Shown: in pieces, positions 34,415 to 43,502 of the stretch | Layout of the letters: each line of letters begins with the position of its first letter | Position numbering within the stretch: the stretch's first letter is position 1 | NCBI RefSeq assembly: GCF_026625865.1 | Contig: NZ_CP113067.1 | Span: 1,984,001-2,048,000, forward strand | Reading direction: 5' to 3' | From: Microbacterium sp. SL75 | GTDB lineage: Bacteria > Actinomycetota > Actinomycetes > Actinomycetales > Microbacteriaceae | Length of the DNA stretch: 64,000 nucleotides | Program-made: the position numbers and the translations under genes | The notes under the pieces: generated by a model | Told to the model about the DNA's origin: nothing | The model's input: only the letters and a program-made list of their open reading frames with translations | Database searches by the model: none

Positions 34415-35682
34415 CAGGCGCTCTCTTCCTTCATGTGCGCGAGGGCGTCGCGCAGGTCGTCCTCGGCGATGATGTGACCCATGCGGTCACGCTTCGTCTC
34501 GAGGTACTGGTGGTTGTTCGGCCCCACGCCCACGAGCAGCGGAACCTGCTCGACGACGTCGAGACCGAAGCCGCGCAGCTGCGCGACCTTGTCGGTGTTG
34601 TTGGTGAGCAGGCGCACCTTGTCGACCCCGAGGTCCGACAGGATGCCGGCGGCCGCGGCATAGTCGCGCGCATCGGCGGGCAGGCCCAGAGCGAGGTTGG
34701 CGTCGACGGTGTCGAGGCCGCGCTCCTGCAGGTTGTACGCGCGCAGCTTGTTGATGAGGCCGATGCCGCGACCCTCGTGACCGCGCATGTAGATGACGAT
34801 GCCGCCGTCGCGGTCGATCGTGTCGAGCGCCGCCTCGAGCTGGGGACCGCACTCGCACTTGAGCGAGCCGAACGCCTCGCCCGTGAGGCACTCCGAGTGC
34901 ACGCGCACCAAAGGAGCCTTCTCGGTGAGGTCGCCCGAGACCACCGCGAGGTGGTCGGTGCCGGTGATGCGGTCCTTGTAGGCGAGGAAGCGGAACGTGC
35001 CGTGCGAGGTGGGGACGTTCGACTCGGCGCGCAGGCTCACGCGGCGTCGCGCGGGGGCGGTCGCCGGCAGCGGATCGGTGTCGTTCAGGTAACCGATGAG
35101 CTGCTCGATCGTGATGACCGGGATGCCGTCGCGCTCGCCGAGCTCGAAGAGCCCGGGCAGGCGCATCATGCTGCCGTCCTCGGCCACGACCTCGGCGATC
35201 GCGCCGACGGGCTCCAGGCCCGCGAGGCGCATGAGGTCGACCGCGGCCTCGGTGTGACCGGCGCGTTCGCGGACGCCGCCGTCGACGGCGCGCAGCGGCA
35301 GGACGTGACCCGGGCGGATGACGCTCGTCGGGACCGATTCGGGGTCGGCCAGCACGTTCAGCGTGCGCGCGCGGTCGGCAGCGCTGATGCCGGTGGTCAC
35401 ACCGGTCGCGGCGTCGACGCTCACCGTGTACGCGGTGCCGCGGGCATCCTGGTTGACCTCGACCATGGGCGGCAGGTCGAGACGGTCGGCCCACTCGGCC
35501 GGCATGGGCGCGCACACGTACCCGCTCGACCACCGCACGGTCCACGCGAGGGCCTCGGGGGTGGCCAGCTGCGCAGAGAGGATGACGTCTCCCTCGTTCT
35601 CGCGGTTCTCGTCGTCGGCGACCAGGATCGGGCGACCCTGACGAAGGGCCTCGAGGGCCTCGGGGATGGTGGACAGGCTCAT
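34414..35682 (-). CDS. ribBA: Bifunctional 3,4-dihydroxy-2-butanone-4-phosphate synthase / GTP cyclohydrolase II
   Basis: A 422-residue fusion that makes both riboflavin precursors. The N-terminal RibB domain (about 1-205) shows VADDENRENEGDVI, HVLPLRAVDGGVRERAGHTEAAVD; the C-terminal RibA domain (about 210-405) has the zinc set VHSECLTGEAFGSLKCECGPQ and the MRGHEGRGIGL loop. The ATG at 35682 overlaps the ribE stop (ATGA). The order is normal for Actinobacteria. Confidence 0.96.
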   Translation of the reverse strand: MSLSTIPEALEALRQGRPILVADDENRENEGDVILSAQLATPEALAWTVRWSSGYVCAPMPAEWADRLDLPPMVEVNQDARGTAYTVSVDAATGVTTGISAADRARTLNVLADPESVPTSVIRPGHVLPLRAVDGGVRERAGHTEAAVDLMRLAGLEPVGAIAEVVAEDGSMMRLPGLFELGERDGIPVITIEQLIGYLNDTDPLPATAPARRRVSLRAESNVPTSHGTFRFLAYKDRITGTDHLAVVSGDLTEKAPLVRVHSECLTGEAFGSLKCECGPQLEAALDTIDRDGGIVIYMRGHEGRGIGLINKLRAYNLQERGLDTVDANLALGLPADARDYAAAAGILSDLGVDKVRLLTNNTDKVAQLRGFGLDVVEQVPLLVGVGPNNHQYLETKRDRMGHIIAEDDLRDALAHMKEESA

Positions 35683-36335
35683 CGGGAGCCCCTCTCGGTC
35701 TGTGCGGCGGTCGCCGCGGGATTCTCTGTCGTACGGAAGGCGAGCATGCGCTGGACGTGGCGCGCGAGGATGTCGGTCTCGAGGTTGACGGGGGTGCCGG
35801 CCTCGGCGCGGCCGAGCGTCGTCGCCTCGAGGGTCTCGGGAATGAGAGACACCTCGAGCCAGGGCTCGACTTCGTCGGCCTCGCTGACGGCGCTCACCGT
35901 GAGCGAGACACCGTCGATCGCGATGGACCCCTTGTCGACCACGAGGGGAGCGAGGTGGGCCGGGATGCCGACCCGCACGACGCTCCACTGGGCTCCGGGC
36001 CGCACGTCGCGCACCACGCCGGTGCCGTCGATGTGCCCCTGCACGATGTGACCGCCCAGGCGACCGTGGGCCGCGGTGGCCCGCTCGAGGTTCACCGGGC
36101 GCCCCGGAGCGACATCGGCGAGGGTCGACATGTCGAGGGTCTGCTTCATGACGTCGGCGGTGAACCAGTCCTCGCCCTGTTCGACGACCGTGAGGCACAC
36201 GCCGCTGACCGAGATCGAATCGCCGTGGCCGGCATCCGATACCGAGAGGGGGGCGTGCAACGTCAGCCGCACGCCGTCTCCCGAGGGTTCGACGGCGGTG
36301 ACGGCACCGATCTCTTCCACGATTCCGGTGAACAT
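35679..36335 (-). CDS. ribE: Riboflavin synthase, alpha chain
   Basis: A 218-residue enzyme that dismutates two lumazine molecules to riboflavin. Two repeated lumazine-binding barrels are visible: MFTGIVEEIGAV with GVCLTVV and the matching second-half GHIDGTG with IDGVSLTVS. The C-terminal helix contains MLAFRTTENPAAT. Its start overlaps the ribD stop by one base and its stop overlaps the ribBA start by four, so the whole operon is tightly coupled. Confidence 0.95.
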   Translation of the reverse strand: MFTGIVEEIGAVTAVEPSGDGVRLTLHAPLSVSDAGHGDSISVSGVCLTVVEQGEDWFTADVMKQTLDMSTLADVAPGRPVNLERATAAHGRLGGHIVQGHIDGTGVVRDVRPGAQWSVVRVGIPAHLAPLVVDKGSIAIDGVSLTVSAVSEADEVEPWLEVSLIPETLEATTLGRAEAGTPVNLETDILARHVQRMLAFRTTENPAATAAQTERGSR

Positions 36336-37366
36336 CAGGATTCTCCCTCTCGATCCGAGCTGGGGTGGGCGACGATCAGCAGATCGTCACCGAGGTTCTG
36401 GACGGATGCCACGGCCAGCCGACGGGCATCCGCGATGGTGGGCACCCCCACGTCGCCGAGGGCGAGGCGCGAGCCGCCCAACAGCACGGGGGCGAGGTAG
36501 ACCAGCAGTTCGTCGGCGAGACCGGCGCGGACGACGGCGCTCGCAAGCGTCGGCCCGCCTTCCACGAACACCCGCTGGATCCCCTTCTCGCCCAGGTCGG
36601 CGAGCACGGCGGCCAGGTCGTGCGAGTCGTAGAACAGGGGCGTGCGCGGGTGGCGGCGGACGGCGGCATCCGGGGCCGTCTCGCTGCGACCGACGACCAC
36701 GGGCACGGGCTGGGTCCCGAGCAGGGAGCCGTCATCGGCGCGCGCGGTCAGTGCCGGATCGTCGGCTCGCACGGTTCCCGTACCGGCGACGATCGCATCG
36801 GCCCGGGCGCGTCGGGCGTGCACGTCGCGACGCGCGGCGGGACCGGTGATCCACTGGCTCGAGCCGTCGTCGGCGGCGGCGCGACCGTCGAGGCTCTGCG
36901 CCCACTTGACGGTGACGTGCGGGCGACCGGTGCGCTTGAGGACGGCCCAGTCGTGCACGAGCGCTTCGGCCGCCTCGCGCTCCGCCCCGCTCTCGACGTC
37001 GACCCCGGCTGCGCGCAGTCGGTCTGCCCCACCCGACGCGGCGTCGGTGGGGTCGTCCAGGGCGTAGACGACGCGGCCGATGCCGGCCTCGATGAGCGCG
37101 AGTGCACAGGGCCCGGTGCGACCGGTGTGATTGCAGGGCTCGAGGGTGACGACGGCGGTGGCGCCGCGCGCGGCATCCGGCGACAACCGCGAGAGGGCGT
37201 CGACCTCGGCGTGCGCGGTGCCGGCGCCGCGGTGGTAACCCTCGGCGAGGATCTCTCCGGCGGGGGAGAGGATCACGGCACCCACCTGGGGATTCAGCCC
37301 GCGCGGCCCGCGCCGGGCGAGCTGCAGCGCTCGCCGCATGGCGTCGATCTCGACGGCGGATGCCAT
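36335..37366 (-). CDS. ribD: Bifunctional diaminohydroxyphosphoribosylaminopyrimidine deaminase / reductase
   Basis: A 343-residue fusion for steps 2 and 3 of riboflavin synthesis. The deaminase domain (about 1-145) carries the zinc site HAEVDAL and the partner Cys in LEPCNHTGRTGPC; the reductase domain (about 150-335) shows KWAQSLDGRAA, WITGPAARRDVHARRARADA, and FVEGGPTLASA. The ATG at 37366 gives the family N-terminus. An ATG at 37423 has AGGAGG at perfect spacing and would add 19 residues; that site lies inside the closing stem of the FMN riboswitch, so it could be the start that the switch controls. First gene of the rib operon. Confidence 0.93.
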   Translation of the reverse strand: MASAVEIDAMRRALQLARRGPRGLNPQVGAVILSPAGEILAEGYHRGAGTAHAEVDALSRLSPDAARGATAVVTLEPCNHTGRTGPCALALIEAGIGRVVYALDDPTDAASGGADRLRAAGVDVESGAEREAAEALVHDWAVLKRTGRPHVTVKWAQSLDGRAAADDGSSQWITGPAARRDVHARRARADAIVAGTGTVRADDPALTARADDGSLLGTQPVPVVVGRSETAPDAAVRRHPRTPLFYDSHDLAAVLADLGEKGIQRVFVEGGPTLASAVVRAGLADELLVYLAPVLLGGSRLALGDVGVPTIADARRLAVASVQNLGDDLLIVAHPSSDREGES

Positions 37367-37423
37367 TTCCTTGTCCTTCCCGCGGAATCGGGGCAGGGCC
37401 AGCGGGAAGGCGCGTCGCGCCAT

Positions 37424-37572
37424 CCGTGCTGCCTCCTATCCGGACTAGCGAGAGCTGACCCTCGCATCACCGTCGGTCCCGGAATTCCACCGGATCGGCC
37501 CTCCCGCGTGAGCGGCAGGGTTCGCGGACTATCACCGCCGGTTCGGATTCTCACCGACCCCGGAGCACGTTG
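37424..37572 (-). ncRNA. FMN riboswitch (RFN element)
   Basis: Read leftwards, the conserved RFN blocks follow in order: CTCCGGGGTCGGTG, AACCGGCGGTGATAGTC, GCGAACCC, GGCCGATCCGGTGGAATTCC, GACCGACGGTGAT, and AGTCCGGATAGGAGGC. The closing stem pairs CGTGCT with AGCACG and contains the AGGAGG of the start at 37423, which suggests that FMN binding hides the ribosome-binding site and represses riboflavin synthesis at translation. Confidence 0.93.
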
Positions 37573-37663
37573 TTGCACTTCTGATCCTACTCAACGTGCC
37601 CTCCGCGGTTTCATTCCCGGTCATACGGCGACGTTTCGAGCAGTCGACGGTCAATGCCCCTAG

Positions 37664-38527
37664 CTACTTGAGCAACCGCGACAAGCGCCGGTCGGCCAGG
37701 AGCTTGCCGCCGGTCTGACACGTGGGGCAGTACTCGAGGGAGTTGTCGGCGAAGAACACGCTGCGCACCTCGTCGCCGCACACCGGGCACGCCTCACCTC
37801 GGCGGCCGTGCACGCGCATGCCGCGGCGCTTCGCGTCTTTGAGTTCCGCAGGCGGCTTCCCCCGTGCGACGGTGATCGCTTCGGCGAGAGTCGTGGTCAT
37901 GGCTGCGAAGAGGTAATCCACCTCTTCGTCGGAGAGGTTGGCCGCCAGGGCGTACGGCGACATCTTGGCCGCGTGCAAGATCTCGTCGGAGTAGGCGTTT
38001 CCGACCCCCGCGATGATCGTCTGGTCGCGCAGCACTCCCTTGATCTGCGTGCGGCGCCCCGTGAGCAGCGCGCCGAACTCGGCACGACCGAAATCGTCGT
38101 CGAGCGGGTCGGGGCCGAGACGGGCGATGCCCGGTACCTCAGCCGGATCGGTCACGGCGTAGACCGCCAGCGACTTCTTCGTTCCTGCCTCGGTGAGGTC
38201 GAAGCCCGATCTGTCGTCGAAGCCGACGCGCAGCGCGATCGGAGTCTTGCCGGGTTTGATGAGGGTCGTCGGCAGTGCGTCGTACCACCGCAGCCAGCCC
38301 GCCTTGGCGAGATGGAAGACGAGGTGGATGCCGCCGTCGGTCGCCACGTCGACGAACTTGCCGTGCCGCTCGACGGCCGTCACCTGGGCGCCGACCAGAT
38401 CGGTCAGGGGCGGGTCGTACGTCTTGAGGGCGTTGATGGCCGACACGGTCGCTCTCTCGAAACGGAGCCCCGCGAGTCGCCCCCGCAGGAACTCGACGAG
38501 CCCTTCGACCTCTGGCATCTCCGGCAT
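37664..38527 (-). CDS. Fpg/Nei family DNA glycosylase
   Basis: A 287-residue base-excision repair enzyme that removes oxidised bases and nicks the strand. The start MPEMPEVEG gives the catalytic Pro2/Glu3 after Met removal. RHGKFVDV holds the conserved Lys, the helix-two-turn-helix motif appears as IIAGVGNAYSDEILHAA, and the C-terminal zinc finger is CPVCGDEV ... YCPTC. The residues match the actinobacterial Fpg/Nei branch better than canonical MutM (MPELPEVE), so whether it acts on 8-oxoguanine or on pyrimidines is open. Single gene. Confidence 0.9.
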   Translation of the reverse strand: MPEMPEVEGLVEFLRGRLAGLRFERATVSAINALKTYDPPLTDLVGAQVTAVERHGKFVDVATDGGIHLVFHLAKAGWLRWYDALPTTLIKPGKTPIALRVGFDDRSGFDLTEAGTKKSLAVYAVTDPAEVPGIARLGPDPLDDDFGRAEFGALLTGRRTQIKGVLRDQTIIAGVGNAYSDEILHAAKMSPYALAANLSDEEVDYLFAAMTTTLAEAITVARGKPPAELKDAKRRGMRVHGRRGEACPVCGDEVRSVFFADNSLEYCPTCQTGGKLLADRRLSRLLK

Positions 38528-38591
38528 GAATACATGGTGCCACCGCCCTCCGAGATCGGGTCGGGCCTTGCGCCGGTGTCCCGGAAGGGGC

Positions 38592-39149
38592 TCAGCCCAC
38601 CGGCCAGCTCACGGGTCGGCGGTCGTCGCCGCGCAGCAGGCCGGCCACCCACAGGTCCGAGCGACCGAGCGAATTGACGTGCGCCTGGCGCAGCAGCCCC
38701 TCGTAGCGGAAGCCGAGAGACCGCGCGACGCGCGCCGATCCGAGGTTGCCGACGGCCGCGCGCCACTCGACGCGCGCCAGTGCCGGACGCGCGGGGGAGA
38801 AGGCCCAATCGATCACCGCTCGTACCGCCTCTCTCGCGACGCCGCGCCCGCGCACGCTCGACGACACCCAGTACCCGATCTCCGGGGCGCCGCTCGGCAG
38901 CTTGGCCAGGCCCACCATCCCGACCAGGCGTTCGTCGAGCCGGATCGCCCAGGTCGCCTCCGAACCCTCGGCCCACCACCGGTGGGCGAGCTCGACGAAC
39001 GCTTCGGCATCGGCGAGCAAATAGGGAGACGGAACGGTCGTGAAGCGCTGGATCGCGGCATCCTGGCACTCTTCGTGAATGGCGGCGACATCGCCGGCGC
39101 GGGGCGTGGACAGCTCGAGGCGGGACGTGCGCAGGGTCTCCGGTTCCAT
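38592..39149 (-). CDS. GNAT-family N-acetyltransferase (RimJ/RimL type)
   Basis: A 185-residue acetyltransferase: LRTSRLELSTP at the start, a mid strand WAIRLDERLVGMVGL, the acetyl-CoA loop VSSSVRGRGVAREAVRAVIDWAF with the R-x-x-G-x-G/A pattern, and the closing LGFRYEGLLRQ. It belongs to the group that acetylates ribosomal protein N-termini or small amines; target not predictable. The ATG at 39149 has TAGCGT 6 nt upstream, indicating a leaderless transcript. Confidence 0.88.
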   Translation of the reverse strand: MEPETLRTSRLELSTPRAGDVAAIHEECQDAAIQRFTTVPSPYLLADAEAFVELAHRWWAEGSEATWAIRLDERLVGMVGLAKLPSGAPEIGYWVSSSVRGRGVAREAVRAVIDWAFSPARPALARVEWRAAVGNLGSARVARSLGFRYEGLLRQAHVNSLGRSDLWVAGLLRGDDRRPVSWPVG

Positions 39150-39155
39150 TCGGCC

Positions 39156-39161
39156 ACGCTA
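39156..39161 (-). promoter_or_regulatory. Leaderless -10 box (TAGCGT)
   Basis: TAGCGT on the minus strand, 6 nt before the ATG of the GNAT gene. Confidence 0.5.
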
Positions 39162-39195
39162 CCGGCGGGCGTGGAGCCTGCGCCTCGCAGGACCG

Positions 39196-39254
39196 GATCG
39201 GCGCGCCAGAACCGGATGCCGACGAGCCCGGGGTCCGATTCTGGTGCACCGATC
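39196..39254. repeat. Inverted repeat with 21-bp arms
   Basis: Arms GATCGGCGCGCCAGAACCGGA (split here as GATCGGCGCG and CCAGAACCGGA; 39196-39216) and the near-complement TCCGATTCTGG plus TGCACCGATC (39234-39254), 17 nt apart, three mismatches. Single copy in the window, between the GNAT gene and the trpS terminator. Confidence 0.65.
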
Positions 39255-39297
39255 CGATTCCCCTGCCACACGCCAAGGGACCCGGACACGGGAACGA

Positions 39298-39334
39298 CGA
39301 CGCCCGCACGACCCGGGAGGGCGTGCGGGCGTCG
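39298..39334 (-). terminator. Terminator of trpS
   Basis: Perfect 13-bp arms CGACGCCCGCACG (39298-39310) and CGTGCGGGCGTCG (39322-39334), 12 bp beyond the trpS stop. Confidence 0.78.
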
Positions 39335-39345
39335 GAGGGGATGGG

Positions 39346-40362
<1,017 letters not shown>

Positions 40363-40471
40363 GGTGCCGAGGCGGCAGCCCCTCCGCCCCCGGTCGATCC
40401 GCCCCGGTGGGCCGACGGCAAGAGGACGGGCAGGCGAGTGGATGCCGGCCCCCGGCGTCCGCGAGCTGCCG

Positions 40472-41320
40472 TCAGCCCCCGAGCGTGTAGTCCACGATCA
40501 CCGGTGCGTGGTCGCTCCACCGGGTGTCGTACGAGGGGGCACGCTCGACCGTGTACGACGTCACCCGCTCGGCGAGGGATGGCGTGGCGACGTGGTAGTC
40601 GATGCGCCAGCCGCTGTCGGTGTCGAATGCTTTGCCGCGCATCGACCAGAACGTGTAGGGCCCGTCTACTTCGCCGACCGCGCGGCGGCCCACATCGATC
40701 CAGCCCAGGCCCGTGCCGATCGAGCCGTCGACGCCCTCGACCGTCTCGCCCTCGGGCCCGAAGAAGCGGTCGAGGTACGCGCGCTCGCGGGGGAGGAAGC
40801 CGGCGTTCTTGCGGTTGCCTCGCCAGTTCTTGATGTCGAGCTCGCGGTGACCGACGTTGAGGTCGCCCACCACCAGGGCCAGCTCTCGCTCGGCCTTGAG
40901 CTCGGGGAGGCGACGCTCCATCGCATCGAGGAACAACCACTTGGCGTCCTGCTTGGGGGTGTCGACCTCGCCGCTGTGCACGTAGGCGCTGACGATCGTG
41001 ACGGTCTCGCCGTCGATGTCGAAGTCGGTCTCGATCCACCGGCCGGAGGCATCGAGCGGCTCGGGACCGAGGTGCGTTCGGGTCTCGACGCCGGGCAGGC
41101 GGCTGATGATGGCGACGCCCGCGCGGCCCTTCTGCAGGGCCTCGTCGTTGACGATCTCCCACCCGGGCAGGGCCTCGGCCAGCTGATCGGCGGTCGCGCG
41201 CACCTCTTGCAGAGCCACGATGTCGGCGCCCGAGGCGTCGAGCCACTCGGTCATGCCCTTGCGGACGGCGGCACGGATGCCATTGACGTTGACGGAGACG
41301 ATACGTACGGAACGGGCCAC
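40472..41320 (-). CDS. xthA: Exodeoxyribonuclease III (AP endonuclease)
   Basis: A 282-residue member of the EEP nuclease family that cuts at abasic sites and trims 3' ends in base-excision repair. Catalytic marks in order: SVNVNGIRAA, the metal-binding Glu in ALQEVRA, VSAYVHSGE, the Asp/Asn pair in VVGDLNVGHRELDIKNW, YTFWSMRGKAFDTDSGWRIDY, and the final WSDHAPVIVDY. GTG at 41320 lies 6 nt after TAGGCT, again leaderless. It is separated from trpS by 121 bp with its own promoter. Confidence 0.94.
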   Translation of the reverse strand: MARSVRIVSVNVNGIRAAVRKGMTEWLDASGADIVALQEVRATADQLAEALPGWEIVNDEALQKGRAGVAIISRLPGVETRTHLGPEPLDASGRWIETDFDIDGETVTIVSAYVHSGEVDTPKQDAKWLFLDAMERRLPELKAERELALVVGDLNVGHRELDIKNWRGNRKNAGFLPRERAYLDRFFGPEGETVEGVDGSIGTGLGWIDVGRRAVGEVDGPYTFWSMRGKAFDTDSGWRIDYHVATPSLAERVTSYTVERAPSYDTRWSDHAPVIVDYTLGG

Positions 41321-41326
41321 CCTCCG

Positions 41327-41332
41327 AGCCTA
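41327..41332 (-). promoter_or_regulatory. Leaderless -10 box of xthA (TAGGCT)
   Basis: TAGGCT on the minus strand, 6 nt before the GTG of xthA. Confidence 0.6.
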
Positions 41333-41381
41333 ACGAAGGCCTCCGACATCGAGATCGCGCGGGGGAGGACGCGAGCCCCGC

Positions 41382-42581
41382 TCAATCGGGGATGAGCGAC
41401 ACGCGGCGCGGCGCGGGGACGTCGGCCCGTGCGCGTGCCAGCTGCTTCTCCGCCGCGTCGAGCTTTCGCCTCGCGCTCCAGCGCCACGGCCAGCGCGACA
41501 GCGCGAGGTCCTTCTCGGCCTCGCGCACCCCGACCTGGGCGGCGATGACGAGAGCCGCCTGTTCCATCGCGAGCCGGTCCTCGGGGGAGCGCAGGGGAAC
41601 GTCGCGGTCGCTCGCGGCGACGGCGATCCAGGCGGCCGAGACGAGGATCACGATCCCGATGAAGCGGAACCACAACAGGAACCCGATGAGCACGGCGAAG
41701 GTGGCCAGCAAGGGGTTCGACGGCGTGTAGACGAAGAGGAAGCCCGCGGCGACCTGCAGCACGACCATGCCCGTGGCGCCGACGATCGCGCCCGGCCACG
41801 TGCGACGCCAGGTCAGCGTGGTGCCCGTGAGGAAGCGGAAGAGCGAAGCGAGGGCCACGGTGTTGACGCCGAAAGCCACCACGAGCGAGACGATCCGCGC
41901 GCCCGCCGACCAGCCGAGGGTCTCGCGGTCCCACCCGATGAGACCGAACACCAGGTCGACGGCGCCGGTGGTGATCGAACCCAGCAGAGCCCCCACCAGC
42001 AGGGCGATCCCGAACAGGAGCGAGGCGACGAGATCACGGGCCTTCAACAGCACGTAGTTGCGCAGGTCGAAGGGGAGTCCGAAGGTGTCGCGTACCGCGC
42101 GTCGGGTGAAGGTCACGAAGCCGATCGCCGTCCACACGACCACGACGACGGCCACGATGCCGGTTATGGTCAGAAGCCGCCCGCTCTCCTGCGCGACGGC
42201 CTCCACCTGCTCGCGATCGACGAGACCGTTCTTGCTGATGATCCCGGGGATGTAGCTGTTGACGATGTGGATGAGACCGTCGATCGCGGTCTTGCTTCCG
42301 CCCAGCCAGATCCCGACACCCGCGAACGCCAGGTACAGGGCCGAGAACACGGCGAACAGGCCCTGGTAGCTCATGCCCGCCGCGAGCAGGAATCCGTTGT
42401 GCTGCAAGAAGTGCCGCCACACCCGGATCGGGAACCACTGCGCGATCTTCGCCGCACGGGCAATGGGCTCGTCGAGGCGTTCCCGAACGGCGGTCTGCGC
42501 CGCCTCGAGCCGCTCGCGCAGCGAGGCGTCGTCGTCGCGCACCGCGGGCAGCGGCCGCGGGTCGTGGCGGTTCTCGGTCAC
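41382..42581 (-). CDS. YihY/BrkB family inner-membrane protein
   Basis: A 399-residue protein with a polar N-terminus, six membrane helices (about 60-320) and a charged, Lys/Arg-rich cytoplasmic C-terminus. Family marks: RHFLQHNGFLLAAGMSYQGLF, VWTAIGFVTFTRRAVRDTFG, and GFLLWFRFIGIVILVSAAW. Members were once mistaken for ribonuclease BN; the real role is unknown, possibly transport or envelope integrity. The GTG at 42581 lies 6 nt after TAGGCT, indicating a leaderless transcript. It ends 61 bp before xthA. Confidence 0.9.
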   Translation of the reverse strand: MTENRHDPRPLPAVRDDDASLRERLEAAQTAVRERLDEPIARAAKIAQWFPIRVWRHFLQHNGFLLAAGMSYQGLFAVFSALYLAFAGVGIWLGGSKTAIDGLIHIVNSYIPGIISKNGLVDREQVEAVAQESGRLLTITGIVAVVVVVWTAIGFVTFTRRAVRDTFGLPFDLRNYVLLKARDLVASLLFGIALLVGALLGSITTGAVDLVFGLIGWDRETLGWSAGARIVSLVVAFGVNTVALASLFRFLTGTTLTWRRTWPGAIVGATGMVVLQVAAGFLFVYTPSNPLLATFAVLIGFLLWFRFIGIVILVSAAWIAVAASDRDVPLRSPEDRLAMEQAALVIAAQVGVREAEKDLALSRWPWRWSARRKLDAAEKQLARARADVPAPRRVSLIPD

Positions 42582-42587
42582 TGTGAA

Positions 42588-42593
42588 AGCCTA
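42588..42593 (-). promoter_or_regulatory. Leaderless -10 box (TAGGCT)
   Basis: TAGGCT on the minus strand, 6 nt before the GTG of the YihY-family gene. Confidence 0.6.
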
Positions 42594-42668
42594 ATGAATG
42601 GATGCCGCGACTCCCGCTCCGCGGACAGGCCACGGCATCCGCGATCCGTGTGCGACCCCCGAGAACGC

Positions 42669-42703
42669 CGAACGGCGGGGCGCCGGAGCGCACCCGCCGT
42701 TCG
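42669..42703 (-). terminator. Terminator of the sdh operon
   Basis: Perfect arms CGAACGGCGGG (42669-42679) and CCCGCCGTTCG (42693-42703), 12 bp beyond the sdhB stop. Confidence 0.75.
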
Positions 42704-42715
42704 AGGGAGTGAGAG

Positions 42716-43501
42716 TCAGCGACCGCCGCGGAGGACGGCCTGCTTGACCTCGGCGATGGCCTTGGTGACCTCGATGCCGCGGGGGCAGGCCTCGGTGCAG
42801 TTGAAGGTCGTGCGGCAACGCCACACGCCCTCTTTGTCGTTGAGGATGTCGAGGCGCACATCTCCGGCGTCGTCGCGCGAGTCGAAGATGAAGCGGTGCG
42901 CGTTGACGATCGCGGCGGGGCCGAAGTACTGGCCGTCCGTCCAGAAGACGGGGCACGACGAGGTGCACGCGGCGCACAGGATGCACTTGGTGGTGTCGTC
43001 GAAGACCTCACGGTCGACGATCGACTGCACGCGCTCCTTGCCGGGCTCGGGCTTCGAGTTCGAGATCAGGAAGGGCTGCACCTCGCGGTAGGAGGCGAAG
43101 AACGGCTCCATGTCGACGATGAGGTCCTTCTCGAGGGGCAGGCCCTTGATCGCCTCGACGTAGATCGGCTGCGAGATGTCGAGATCCTTGATCAGCGTCT
43201 TGCAGGCGAGGCGGTTGCGACCGTTGATGCGCATCGCGTCGGAGCCGCAGATGCCGTGCGCGCACGAGCGGCGGAACGACAGCGAGCCATCGACCTCCCA
43301 CTTGATCTTGTGCAGCGCGTCGAGCACGCGGTCGGTGGAGTACAGCTCCACGTCGTAGTCGACCCAGCGGGGCTCGTCGTCGACCTCGGGGTCGAAGCGG
43401 CGGATGTTGAAGGTGACGAGGAACGACTGGATCCCCGTGTCTTCGGGGGTCTCGGCGACCTCGTCCGAGGTGTCTACCTGCTCGATGACGGTGGATGCCA
43501 T
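42716..43501 (-). CDS. sdhB: Succinate dehydrogenase iron-sulfur subunit
   Basis: A 261-residue electron-transfer subunit of complex II. The [2Fe-2S] site uses Cys80, Cys85, Asp88 and Cys100 (CAHGICGSD ... C); the C-terminal half holds the [4Fe-4S] and [3Fe-4S] sites in CILCAACTSSCPVFW and CRTTFNCTEACPRGIEV. It passes electrons from SdhA to quinone at the membrane anchor. Final gene of sdhCDAB, one base after sdhA, followed by a terminator. Confidence 0.96.
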   Translation of the reverse strand: MASTVIEQVDTSDEVAETPEDTGIQSFLVTFNIRRFDPEVDDEPRWVDYDVELYSTDRVLDALHKIKWEVDGSLSFRRSCAHGICGSDAMRINGRNRLACKTLIKDLDISQPIYVEAIKGLPLEKDLIVDMEPFFASYREVQPFLISNSKPEPGKERVQSIVDREVFDDTTKCILCAACTSSCPVFWTDGQYFGPAAIVNAHRFIFDSRDDAGDVRLDILNDKEGVWRCRTTFNCTEACPRGIEVTKAIAEVKQAVLRGGR

Positions 43502-43502
43502 C

